Below, in pieces: positions 57,177-64,000 of a DNA stretch of 64,000 bases. Numbering within the stretch: position 1 is the first letter of the stretch; every line of letters starts with the position of its first letter. The translations under genes and the position numbers were made by a program. The stretch is from the NCBI RefSeq assembly GCF_013522925.1, contig NZ_JAAMQU010000004.1:248001-312000 (forward strand), written 5' to 3'. The notes beneath the pieces were generated by a model, which was not told the DNA's origin, did no database searches, and saw only the letters and a list, made by a program, of their open reading frames with translations. This DNA is from Pseudomonas japonica (GTDB lineage: Bacteria; Pseudomonadota; Gammaproteobacteria; Pseudomonadales; Pseudomonadaceae).

Positions 57177-57232
57177 GTTATGGTAAACCGAGTATCCCGA
57201 CCGCTCATTGTTGTCGCTCGTGACAGGCAGCA
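57177..57232. repeat. Non-coding repeat, copy A
   Basis: GTTATGGTAAACCGA (57177-57191) is followed 24 bases later by GCTCGTGACAGGC (57216-57228). The same two blocks occur in the same order at 63655-63719 (GTTATGGTAAACCGA; GCTCGTCACAGGC). The element is unnamed by me and may be a decayed mobile-element end. Confidence 0.5.
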
Positions 57233-57298
57233 ATCGACTGTGGATTCAACCGGTGGATGCAACGGTCTAAAGGTAACCCCACACGAGGAGTGTTTCTA

Positions 57299-57488
57299 GT
57301 GAAGCAACGGCCTCAGATCTACTACACCGACACGCAGAAGGTTCTGATCTGGGACCGTTGGCGGGCGGGTGACTCTCCAAACCATTGCCCGGCTGTTCGA
57401 TCGCATTCATTCTTCGATCCAGCAGATTTTGGCGGAAACTGGCTCCATTCAGCCCGCGCAGCGACGTCGTTCTCGTTTGGCACTTAGG
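57299..57488 (+). pseudogene. N-terminal remnant of an IS30-family transposase
   Basis: GTG 57299 with GAGGAG upstream starts KQRPQIYYTDTQKVLIWDRW and RAGDS. The frame then breaks near 57375 and continues in another frame as LQTIARLFDRIHSSIQQILA, ETGSIQPAQRRRSRLAL. This is the N-terminal HTH region of IS30 transposases. Similarity ends at about 57488, and the catalytic DDE part is absent. Confidence 0.8.
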
Positions 57489-57764
57489 TCAGCAGCAACC
57501 TGCGTGCGACTCCAAGGCTGTCTTCAGCCTGTGGTACGGGATGCAGAGGCTTTGCAGGTCGAATCATCATCCGTTCCACCTTGCCCCTTGTTGAGGATGT
57601 GGTGACCTCAAGCCAAGGGTTGCCAAGTGGCAGCACTGGTAGGTGTAGAGATCACGTTGCAGGATCTCTTTGCACTTACGTCGCCAGGGGCGTCCACCAC
57701 GGCCGGAGCCCCGGCCACTCCTGGTCTCTGCTGTTGGCTTGGAGCTTAGCCTGCTGGTGCCCAT
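57489..57764 (-). pseudogene. Broken HNH endonuclease gene (phage type)
   Basis: The minus-strand frame reads SRLSSKPTAETRSGRGSGRG, GRPWRRKCKEILQRDLYTYQCC. This is the N-terminal half of small phage-type HNH nucleases, although the first CxxC is damaged. A shifted frame gives HILNKGQGGTDDDS, and a further shift DLQSLCIPYHRLKTALESH. The pieces add up to ...DHI-NK-GGTDD-NLQ-LC-PCH of the family with at least two frameshifts and a Cys-to-Tyr change. Confidence 0.7.
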
Positions 57765-57992
57765 CGCCTAAGTGCGTGGCTTCCATCTGGTCAGACTCGC
57801 TATTCCTACTCCGAAAGTGATTAGACCCTTGACCTTGCGATAGGCCGGACGTGCTGCTTTGGTCAACGTCTGGCGCCGGCTGGCGCAGATATGGCATGCC
57901 ATGCTTACCACCCGCATCTCGACCTGTTGAAAAAAAGTGAAAGAGTGGGTATCAAATAGCGGCCCGCTAACTCATGGATCCAGAAACCCAGC

Positions 57993-58214
57993 ATGCACTG
58001 GTACAACATTACCTACACCGATAAGCAAAACCGCCGGCATATGACGGAAGGAGAGTCACCCGAACGCCTTGATGCTTCCGAGCTTTTATTCCGCAAACTT
58101 GAAGCCAAAGGCGAAGCCCTCATGGAAAAAAATTCCAAAGGCGACGCCACTTATGAGATGTACCTAGACAGGCTGGGCGTTCGTATCACTGGGGTGTTAT
58201 GGGGCAAGGTGTAG
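57993..58214 (+). CDS. Small hypothetical protein (73 aa)
   Basis: This frame encodes a soluble 73-residue protein with balanced composition, MHWYNITYTDKQNRRHMTEG followed by a Lys/Glu-rich helix and YLDRLGVRITGVLWGKV. I recognise no family. The ribosome site is weak (no GGAG within 12 bases). It lies directly after mobile-element debris and before a minus-strand chemoreceptor, and may be a real orphan gene or a remnant. About 30 codons of unassigned coding-like DNA (VNVWRRLAQIWHAMLTTR, 57858-57930) precede it and look like the tail of a lost gene. Confidence 0.4.
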   Translation: MHWYNITYTDKQNRRHMTEGESPERLDASELLFRKLEAKGEALMEKNSKGDATYEMYLDRLGVRITGVLWGKV

Positions 58215-58465
58215 GCCGCTCATGCACCACGACTTGGCGTAACTCAGGGTGCGCTTACCGTTTGGTGTCGCGCCGATCGATCTTGCCAAGCTCAGCACCA
58301 AAGCGGTGATCCCGCAAGCAGGCTTCGCAACTGAGACGCGCGCAAAGCCAGCCCTTTACTGCAGGCCAACAGGCAACCATGAACATATGGCTTGTTGCCA
58401 GTCCAAGCACCAGAGGATCGGATGAGAGGTAGCTCCACAGGTTGCTTCCCCGTGGAGCATAAGAG

Positions 58466-60094
58466 TCAGATCTTGAAGCGCCCTACTAGCTGGCTTAGGT
58501 TCACGGCCAGCTTCGAAAGCTCGGCAGTGGCGATCGTTGTTTGACGTGAGCCCTCAGACGTTTGACCGGACAGGTCGCGGATGCTGACCAGGCTCTGGTC
58601 CACCTCACGCGCCACCTGGGCTTGCTCCTCGGCTGCCGTAGCGATCAGTAGATTGCGCTCGTTGATCTGCTCGATGGATTCGGTAATGACGTTGAGTGCT
58701 TGGCCAGCATCCTGGGCCTTTTGGAGCGTTTGCTGAGCTTGTGTATTGGTGTGGTGCATTGAATTGACAGCGTCCTCGGTACCGGTCTGGATGCGGCCCA
58801 CCATCTGCTCGATTTCCAGTGTCGACGACTGGGTACGGTGTGCTAATGCCCGTACTTCGTCAGCCACCACAGCAAAGCCCCGACCGGCTTCCCCAGCCCG
58901 CGCAGCCTCAATGGCAGCGTTGAGTGCCAGCAGGTTGGTTTGCTCAGCAATGGCTCTTATGACTTCCAAAACCTGGCTGATTGCACGCGTGTTTTCTGCC
59001 AGATTTTCCACGTTTGTAGAGGTAGATTTGACCGTAGCCACCATTCGGTTGATGGCATCGACGGTTTCACTGACGCGTAAACGACCGTCCACTGCCGCAG
59101 CGCTGGATTGACCGGTGGCTTGAGAAGCAGCCGCTGCGTTACCTGCAACTTCATCTACCGCTGCGCTCATCTCCGTCACGGCGGTGGCGGCCATTTCAAT
59201 CTCGCTGTTCTGCCGTTGCAGACCGTGCGAAGCGTCTTCAGTAACAGCATGCATCTCTTCCGCTGTGGCGGATAAATGCGTTGCAGAGTCTCCAATCATG
59301 CTGATGGCTTCACGTAGCTGGTCCTGCATTCTGGACATGGCCATCATCATGCGGGCAGGTTCATCGCGGCCTTCAACCTGGATCTGCTGACGAAGATCGT
59401 TACCTGCAATGCCTTCGGCCGCGGTAAGGGCCTGACGAATAGGGACTGTGAGGCTTCGGGTGAACAGATAAGCCAGGAGGATACTGACCAGTACACCTAC
59501 GATGATAAAGCCTGTGACGGTCGCGACAGCCTGGCTATACGCCGCGCGTGCGCCTTCTCCTGCCCTGGCAGCTTTGTTCAGGTTGACTTCAACAAGGTTC
59601 GAAAGCATGGCATCGATAGCTTCAGCGTTCGTGCGCAGCTCATCGGCTGAAAACTGCATGGCTGCGTCTATTTGGCCGGCTGTGATGAGGGCAAGGTAGT
59701 GATCGAGTTTTACATCATAGGACTGCTCGAGCTTTTTCAATGCATCGAGTGCTTCGCGCCCTTGGGGCGTGACGATAAGCCCATCCATTCGCGTCAGGGC
59801 TTCATCAATGGCTGCTCTGCTTTTTTGAAGATCCTGGACAGCCTTTGCTTGGGCCGGTGCTGGTTCAGCGGCATTACGTACTCGAGCATTGTTGCCACGA
59901 ATGGCCGTAAACTCACGCTCCAGGATGCCTAATTGCCTGATGCTTGGGACAACGTTCTGCTCCACGAACTGCTCAGCCTCATCCAGCTGCTGGGCTTGCT
60001 GAAGGGAGACAAGCCCAAGGGCGATAAGCATGGCGCACACCAGGCCAAAGAACAGGGCAGAACGGGGACCGATACTGAGATTTCGCAGACTCAT
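58466..60094 (-). CDS. Methyl-accepting chemotaxis protein (4HB-type chemoreceptor)
   Basis: This 542-residue protein has TM1 at about residues 12-32 and a periplasmic four-helix-bundle sensor at about 35-190. TM2 lies at about 190-212 ([19 protein letters not shown]), followed by HAMP. The signalling tip is [20 protein letters not shown] with [19 protein letters not shown]. No C-terminal CheR-docking pentapeptide is seen. The ligand is unknown. It is a single-gene unit. The 250-base gap downstream holds nothing assignable. Confidence 0.95.
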   Translation of the reverse strand: MSLRNLSIGPRSALFFGLVCAMLIALGLVSLQQAQQLDEAEQFVEQNVVPSIRQLGILEREFTAIRGNNARVRNAAEPAPAQAKAVQDLQKSRAAIDEALTRMDGLIVTPQGREALDALKKLEQSYDVKLDHYLALITAGQIDAAMQFSADELRTNAEAIDAMLSNLVEVNLNKAARAGEGARAAYSQAVATVTGFIIVGVLVSILLAYLFTRSLTVPIRQALTAAEGIAGNDLRQQIQVEGRDEPARMMMAMSRMQDQLREAISMIGDSATHLSATAEEMHAVTEDASHGLQRQNSEIEMAATAVTEMSAAVDEVAGNAAAASQATGQSSAAAVDGRLRVSETVDAINRMVATVKSTSTNVENLAENTRAISQVLEVIRAIAEQTNLLALNAAIEAARAGEAGRGFAVVADEVRALAHRTQSSTLEIEQMVGRIQTGTEDAVNSMHHTNTQAQQTLQKAQDAGQALNVITESIEQINERNLLIATAAEEQAQVAREVDQSLVSIRDLSGQTSEGSRQTTIATAELSKLAVNLSQLVGRFKI

Positions 60095-60300
60095 CGTAAT
60101 CGTTTTTCCTAACGGTTATGGAATGCTTTGGTCGTTATCCAGGCGTGAAACCTGCTCACGGTCCAGGAAAGCCCTTCTATGAAGGCCTAATGCAACTGTA
60201 GACGCAGTTCATGAACCGGCTCTGGGATGTACCTATCTCTAAATGTTTCAGACGCGGCCAAGCCTTGAGCCCATACTTTCAAGGGGTTATGTGACTCAAG

Positions 60301-60591
60301 CCCTCGGCAGCCGATCACCTGGAAAAACACATCTTCCTGGATGAGCTGTTCAATATCCGCGCTCCGCATGTGTACCTGGTGAAGATCGAGGACGACAGCA
60401 TGACCGGCGCCGGCCTGTTTTCCGGTGACCTGGTGCTTGTGGATCGAGGCCGAGAAGCGCGGCATGGCGACATCGTGATTGCCGCACTCAACGGCGAGCC
60501 TGTTTGCAAGCGGCTGTACTGCAAGGACACCGAAGTCATTCTGCAAGCCGAAAACCCTGCCTACCCCCAACGCTACGTCCTGGAAAGCTGA
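60301..60591 (+). pseudogene. Truncated UmuD-like (S24 peptidase) gene
   Basis: The open frame from about 60301 reads SAADHLEKHIFLDELFNIRA, PHVYLVKIEDDSMTGAGLFS and GDLVLVDRGREARHGDIVIA. This is the S24/LexA-type self-cleaving core of UmuD. The catalytic Ser (EDDSM) and Lys (EPVCKRLY) are present. The N-terminal cleavage region and a start codon are missing, and the protein stops early at QRYVLES, about 15 residues short. No umuC follows. Confidence 0.75.
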
Positions 60592-60655
60592 GGTGAAGCA
60601 GTACCTCACGTACGATGGCTAGACTTCCATCTGCCGCACATCCGTCTTGCACAGC

Positions 60656-61066
60656 TTATCGGGGCGCCGAAAGTGGGGGATCTAGCATTACCCACAGCCG
60701 CCCAATCCGTCCCTGGATGACCTCTACAATGTCGACGCCACTGATTACGACAGGGCCTCCTACTGGGCCAGCGGACCATCGCAAATAGCCCAGTCCATGG
60801 TGCCCCAACGCTTCTCCGTTCGGTTTGAAAAAGAAGTCTGTCCCGAACTGTTCTAGTAGCGCACCCGCGACGCGGGAGATGGCAAGACGGCCTTCAACGA
60901 CGCCGTCGGGCTCGTACATGACAGGGGCGGCTGAAAACAGCTCGCTCATTGCCAAGGCTCGACGTTCCGGATCTCGCTCGTTGAACACGCGCTCAAGGTT
61001 GCCACGGAGCAAGCCATCGTAGTCAGGTTCGCCCTCGTGCTGGGTTTTTAAATCAAAGTCACACAT
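60656..61066 (-). CDS. NTF2/SnoaL-like protein
   Basis: This 136-residue protein has the fold pattern LERVFNERDPERRALAMSEL, then VMYEPDGVVEGRLAISRVAG, and a C-terminal sheet GVDIVEVIQGRIGRLWVMLD. No signal peptide is present. Such proteins are ketosteroid-isomerase-like, with activity unknown. It is downstream of, and in the same direction as, the F420-type reductase and SDR genes across a 120-base gap. Confidence 0.85.
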   Translation of the reverse strand: MCDFDLKTQHEGEPDYDGLLRGNLERVFNERDPERRALAMSELFSAAPVMYEPDGVVEGRLAISRVAGALLEQFGTDFFFKPNGEALGHHGLGYLRWSAGPVGGPVVISGVDIVEVIQGRIGRLWVMLDPPLSAPR

Positions 61067-61186
61067 GGCTTACCTCGGATTTATAGGCTCTCTTTCCAGC
61101 AGAGCCTTAGTAGAAGGATGGTGTTATGCCGGCCACCTGGTCCGCCTTCAGCATCTGCTTGTAACTCCATGGTTACCTTGTAGAGG

Positions 61187-61780
61187 TCAACCATGCTTGA
61201 CCAGATTCAGGCCTGGTAACGGTCCACCTGGAAATTGGGCAAGTTGGCCCTGCTGCAGGTTTCCAAGATCGATACCGTGAAATCCCAATCGCGTGATCAA
61301 TTCGGCAACTTGTCTTTTGCTGGGGGCATGTTCGCCTGAATAAAACAGCACACGCTTTCCGCCCTCAGCGGCCGGGTTCGCGAGCAGCGGCGGCGCAAGG
61401 TGGTTGAAGGCCTTGACCACATGTGCTCCGGGCACCTGCCCTGCTATGACCTCTGAGGAGGGCTTTGCGCCCAAGTCGACAGGCCTGAATAGCGGCGCTT
61501 CTATCGGATTGGTGGTATCAACCACGATGCGACTGTTCCAGGGCCCCAAATCACGAATGGCATTTGAAACCTTCGACCAATTGACCGCGAGGAAGACAAT
61601 GTCTGCTTTGCCAGCTTCCTGCGCCGTCACGGGTTGCAGGAGAGGGCCCAATTCCTGAGCCAGCGACGCCATGCTGTCAGGGCCGCGACTGTTGGCGATG
61701 CTGACCGGTAACCCGGCACCGACCACTAACCGTGCGATCGCCGTACCTATCGCGCCTGCTCCAATGATGCTGATGTTCAT
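61187..61780 (-). CDS. NADPH-dependent F420-reductase-family oxidoreductase
   Basis: This 197-residue Rossmann protein reads NISIIGAGAIGTAIARLVVG, then NSRGPDSM (NADP 2'-phosphate loop), ADIVFLAVNW and IVVDTTNPI, with HVVKAFNHLAPPLL near the active site. Pseudomonas lacks F420, so it probably uses another flavin or substrate. It is 11 bases downstream of the SDR gene, hence in the same operon. Confidence 0.9.
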   Translation of the reverse strand: MNISIIGAGAIGTAIARLVVGAGLPVSIANSRGPDSMASLAQELGPLLQPVTAQEAGKADIVFLAVNWSKVSNAIRDLGPWNSRIVVDTTNPIEAPLFRPVDLGAKPSSEVIAGQVPGAHVVKAFNHLAPPLLANPAAEGGKRVLFYSGEHAPSKRQVAELITRLGFHGIDLGNLQQGQLAQFPGGPLPGLNLVKHG

Positions 61781-61791
61781 GACTGATCCCC

Positions 61792-62544
61792 TTACGCCGT
61801 GAAGCCGCCGTCGACCATAAGCTCCGCGCCGCTTACAAAGCCAGCTTCAGGGCTAGCAAGGTAGGCAACGGCGCTGGCAATGTCCTTTCCTTCGCCATAG
61901 CGACCCATGGCGATATTCGGACGCACGAAATCAGCCACCGGGCCATCGGCAGGGTTCATGTCACTATCCGTAGGACCAGGGTGCACAGTGTTCACGGTAA
62001 TGCCGCGGGGCCCCAGATCTCGGACGAGGCCGCGGCTGAAACCCGTCAGCGCGCCCTTGGTCAGGGTGTAGGCTGATGCCGTGCCGAACGCGGCGTGCTG
62101 CACCATCGAGCTGCCGATATGGATGATGCGTCCGCCCTCCCCCATATGCCGTAGCGCTTCCTGAGTCGCGACAAATACACCCGTCACGTTTACCGCGAGA
62201 ATGCGTTGAAAGTCTTCAAACGCGATCTCTTCCGGCGCACCTAGCACACTGATGCCCGCGTTGTTGACGAGGATATCAATCGCCCCGAAGCGCGCAGCGA
62301 CCTTACTAACGGCGGCACGTACCGCTTCCGGGTTTCCTGCATCAGCTGCCAGTGAAAATGCTTGGCCGCCTTCGGCATGAATCTGCTGTACAACTGCTTC
62401 GGCGCGTTCAGGCGACGCATGATAAGTGATAGCGACGGTAGCCCCGTCTGCTGCCAGCCGCTTGGCAATGGCCGCGCCGATGCTGCGCGAGCCTCCAGTA
62501 ACCAGTGCGACTTTGCCGGAGAGTGGACGATTGATGGTGGTCAT
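61792..62544 (-). CDS. Short-chain dehydrogenase/reductase
   Basis: This 250-residue classical SDR has VALVTGGSRSIGAAIAKRLA, the NNAG motif ILVNNAGISVLG, catalytic S-Y-K in HIGSSMVQ and SAYTLTKGAL, and the C-terminal YLASPEAGFVSGAELMVDGG. It resembles 3-oxoacyl-ACP reductase/glucose dehydrogenase types. It is the first gene of the SDR-reductase unit and divergent from the LysR gene at 62656, a typical LysR-SDR pair. Confidence 0.94.
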   Translation of the reverse strand: MTTINRPLSGKVALVTGGSRSIGAAIAKRLAADGATVAITYHASPERAEAVVQQIHAEGGQAFSLAADAGNPEAVRAAVSKVAARFGAIDILVNNAGISVLGAPEEIAFEDFQRILAVNVTGVFVATQEALRHMGEGGRIIHIGSSMVQHAAFGTASAYTLTKGALTGFSRGLVRDLGPRGITVNTVHPGPTDSDMNPADGPVADFVRPNIAMGRYGEGKDIASAVAYLASPEAGFVSGAELMVDGGFTA

Positions 62545-62562
62545 GGTTACGCCTCGGTCTGT

Positions 62563-62619
62563 GAAGTAGATGAGCCTATGAGACGCTTTTGAATCTTTCC
62601 CCAGTAGTAGGAAGTAGAT
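62563..62619. repeat. Direct repeats in the SDR-LysR divergent promoter
   Basis: GAAGTAGAT occurs at 62563-62571 and again at 62611-62619, 48 bases apart, within the 111-base divergent gap. They are possible paired LysR contact sites. Confidence 0.4.
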
Positions 62620-62655
62620 AGAATTACTTTCAATGGATGCTTGAAGGTATGGATA

Positions 62656-63588
62656 ATGGAAACCTTGGGAAACCTGCTTTCATTTGTTCGCAGCGCCGAA
62701 GCTGGCAGTTTCTCTGCCGCGGCGCGTCATCTGAGCCTTACGCCCGCGGCAGTAAGTCGCAACGTCGCTCAGCTGGAAGCGAACCTTGGCGTTCGCCTGT
62801 TTCAACGCAGCACACGCAAGTTGACCCTGACGGAAGCTGGGGAACGGTTCCTAAGGAACCTGGGTTCGGGGCTCGAGAGTGTCCAGGCAGCGATCGATGA
62901 CGTTGTCAGCAGTGCCGGTGAGCCTTCGGGCGTACTTCGCCTTACGGCTGCTCCTGGCTTTGGGCAAGACTTCCTGCTGCCACTAATGCCTGAATTCTTG
63001 AAGAGGTTTCCCAATGTGATCCCTGAATGGAGCCTGGAAAACCGACAGGTCGACCTGGTTGCCGAAGGGTTCGATGCTGCCATCGGTGGTGGCTTCGAGC
63101 TTGTACCGGGCCTGGTTGCGAGAAACCTCGCGCCCGCTCACCTGATCCTGGTCGCCTCAAGAGAATATCTCGCTCAAAACGGTCATATCCACCAGATCAA
63201 GGAGTTGAACGGGCTAGAGCACTTGGCCATGCGGTCGGCACACACCGGCAAGATCAGGAGCTGGATGCTTCAGGGCCCCGATGGGCAACAGCACCCCCTG
63301 GAGGTACGCCCAAGAATGCTGATCAACGATCCAGGAGCACTGAGTCACTGTGCACGCCTGGGCTTGGGTGTCGCGTTGCTTGCTGTTCCCGACATACTTC
63401 CCTTCCTTAAGGCCGGCACCCTGGTAAGGGTTTTGCCAGGCTGGTATGCAGACGCAGGGCAAATCTCCCTGTATTTCTCAAGCCAAAAACTGCTGCCTGC
63501 TAAAACCAGAGCATTTGTTGATTTCCTAGTCAGCCATGCTCGAGAGCAGGCTTGGGCTCATCAGCTGGATGCACGGCGTCTGAGTTAA
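62656..63588 (+). CDS. LysR-family transcriptional regulator
   Basis: This protein has 310 residues from ATG 62656; a TTG five codons earlier is in frame. The HTH is FVRSAEAGSFSAAARHLSLT and VSRNVAQLEANLGVRLFQRS, then LRLTAAPGFGQDFLLPLMPE begins the effector domain. It is divergent from the SDR-reductase operon and is its probable regulator. The inducer is unknown. Confidence 0.93.
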   Translation: METLGNLLSFVRSAEAGSFSAAARHLSLTPAAVSRNVAQLEANLGVRLFQRSTRKLTLTEAGERFLRNLGSGLESVQAAIDDVVSSAGEPSGVLRLTAAPGFGQDFLLPLMPEFLKRFPNVIPEWSLENRQVDLVAEGFDAAIGGGFELVPGLVARNLAPAHLILVASREYLAQNGHIHQIKELNGLEHLAMRSAHTGKIRSWMLQGPDGQQHPLEVRPRMLINDPGALSHCARLGLGVALLAVPDILPFLKAGTLVRVLPGWYADAGQISLYFSSQKLLPAKTRAFVDFLVSHAREQAWAHQLDARRLS

Positions 63589-63654
63589 GGAAACCTGCTA
63601 AGGCTTAACCCTCGTACCTTGTAGTGATTGAGTAGAGCAGTAAAAGGTACGGGT

Positions 63655-63719
63655 GTTATGGTAAACCGACCGTCCGGGCCACCTACGGCTATGAGCAGCT
63701 ACCGTAGCTCGTCACAGGC
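63655..63719. repeat. Non-coding repeat, copy B
   Basis: GTTATGGTAAACCGA (63655-63669) and GCTCGTCACAGGC (63707-63719) match copy A at 57177, in the same orientation. An internal inverted repeat TACGGCT...AGCTACCGTA lies between the two blocks. No gene is seen in the 289 bases between LysR and the helicase fragment. Confidence 0.5.
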
Positions 63720-63877
63720 GGCTCCCGGCCAATTTCTTCGCGCTTTGGCCGGCTGCTATGGGTTGTAGATGGCTGCTTTCGCCTCTTAGCCACGCGAAAT
63801 TCCAGTCAGATCGAATGCAAGCGTGTGCTCACGTGGGTGCAAATACGCATGATCGACCGAGCCTGGTTATCCCATCG

Positions 63878-64000
63878 TTACTGTGCTGCCGCCTCGATGA
63901 AGCCAGCGTTGATCAAGTCTGCGCGCATTGCACACAAGCAGCTGTTGGGGACAGCAAGCCAGAAGAGGTTTTTCGCTCTCGTCAGTGCCACGTAGCCGAT
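63878..64000 (-). CDS. C-terminal end of a UvrD-like helicase (partial)
   Basis: The last 40 residues are visible, running from the window edge to TAA at 63878-63880. They read IGYVALTRAKNLFWLAVPNS, then CLCAMRADLINAGFIEAAAQ. YVALTRAK is helicase motif VI of UvrD/Rep superfamily 1 enzymes. The continuation LFWLAVPNSC is the style of stand-alone UvrD-like helicases often paired with OLD-family nucleases in defence loci. Only the tail can be seen, so system identity is open. Confidence 0.75.
   Translation of the reverse strand: MGYVALTRAKNLFWLAVPNSCLCAMRADLINAGFIEAAAQ

Noticed and set aside
60187..60609. 140-codon minus-strand frame opposite the umuD-like remnant
   Set aside because: The plus strand carries the recognisable S24 peptidase core; the minus frame is its shadow.

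Overview
This window is a high-GC Pseudomonas chromosome segment, most likely from the P. putida/P. fulva side of the genus. The evidence is the gene order purM-purN / DUF2058-mazG-relA-rlmD-cysM / gacS, a gacS-type hybrid kinase, P. putida-type REP elements, and perfect Anr/Fnr boxes (TTGAT-N4-ATCAA). No tRNA, rRNA or CRISPR array was seen.

Region 1 (1-21.7 kb) is mostly conserved core. It holds purine synthesis (purM end, purN), a DUF3108 protein, then on the minus strand a tightly packed run rlmD-cysM and relA-mazG-DUF2058 ending at a bidirectional terminator. Next comes a 5-oxoproline (pyroglutamate) module: pxpABC, a LysR regulator and a divergent DUF969-DUF979 membrane pair. A minus-strand OmpR-type two-component system follows, then gacS, a TlpA-like thioredoxin, an ArsC-family reductase, wrbA and a 3-methyladenine glycosylase-like gene.

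Region 2 (21.7-25.9 kb) is accessory: a decayed antitoxin gene, an orphan RTX/delta-60-repeat secreted protein and a DUF1275 membrane protein.

Region 3 (25.9-45.4 kb) is a coherent low-oxygen/energy-stress island. It has six tandem-domain universal stress proteins, Hsp20, an OsmY-like BON protein, an Lpp-like lipoprotein, a two-TM potassium channel, a P-type cation ATPase, an Fnr-like regulator with four cysteines, a zinc alcohol dehydrogenase, a GNAT acetyltransferase, phosphoketolase and carbamate kinase (two ATP-yielding routes from acyl phosphates), plus a striking HAD phosphatase-HerA-like ATPase fusion. Nine good Anr-type palindromes and one weak one lie in its intergenic gaps, so the genes are probably induced together when oxygen or energy is short.

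Region 4 (45.4-64 kb) is a patchwork of redox and detoxification genes (SDRs, alcohol dehydrogenase, F420-type reductase, CMD/AhpD-like, SnoaL-like, quinol monooxygenase-like, MFS, major-royal-jelly-type protein) with LysR and GlxA regulators and a chemoreceptor. Between them lie many broken genes: doxX, a GlxA regulator tail, Tn3 and IS30 transposases, an HNH nuclease and a umuD-like gene. The right edge cuts into a UvrD-like helicase. Pseudogenes, transposon debris and two related non-coding repeats mark this as a recombination-prone zone.
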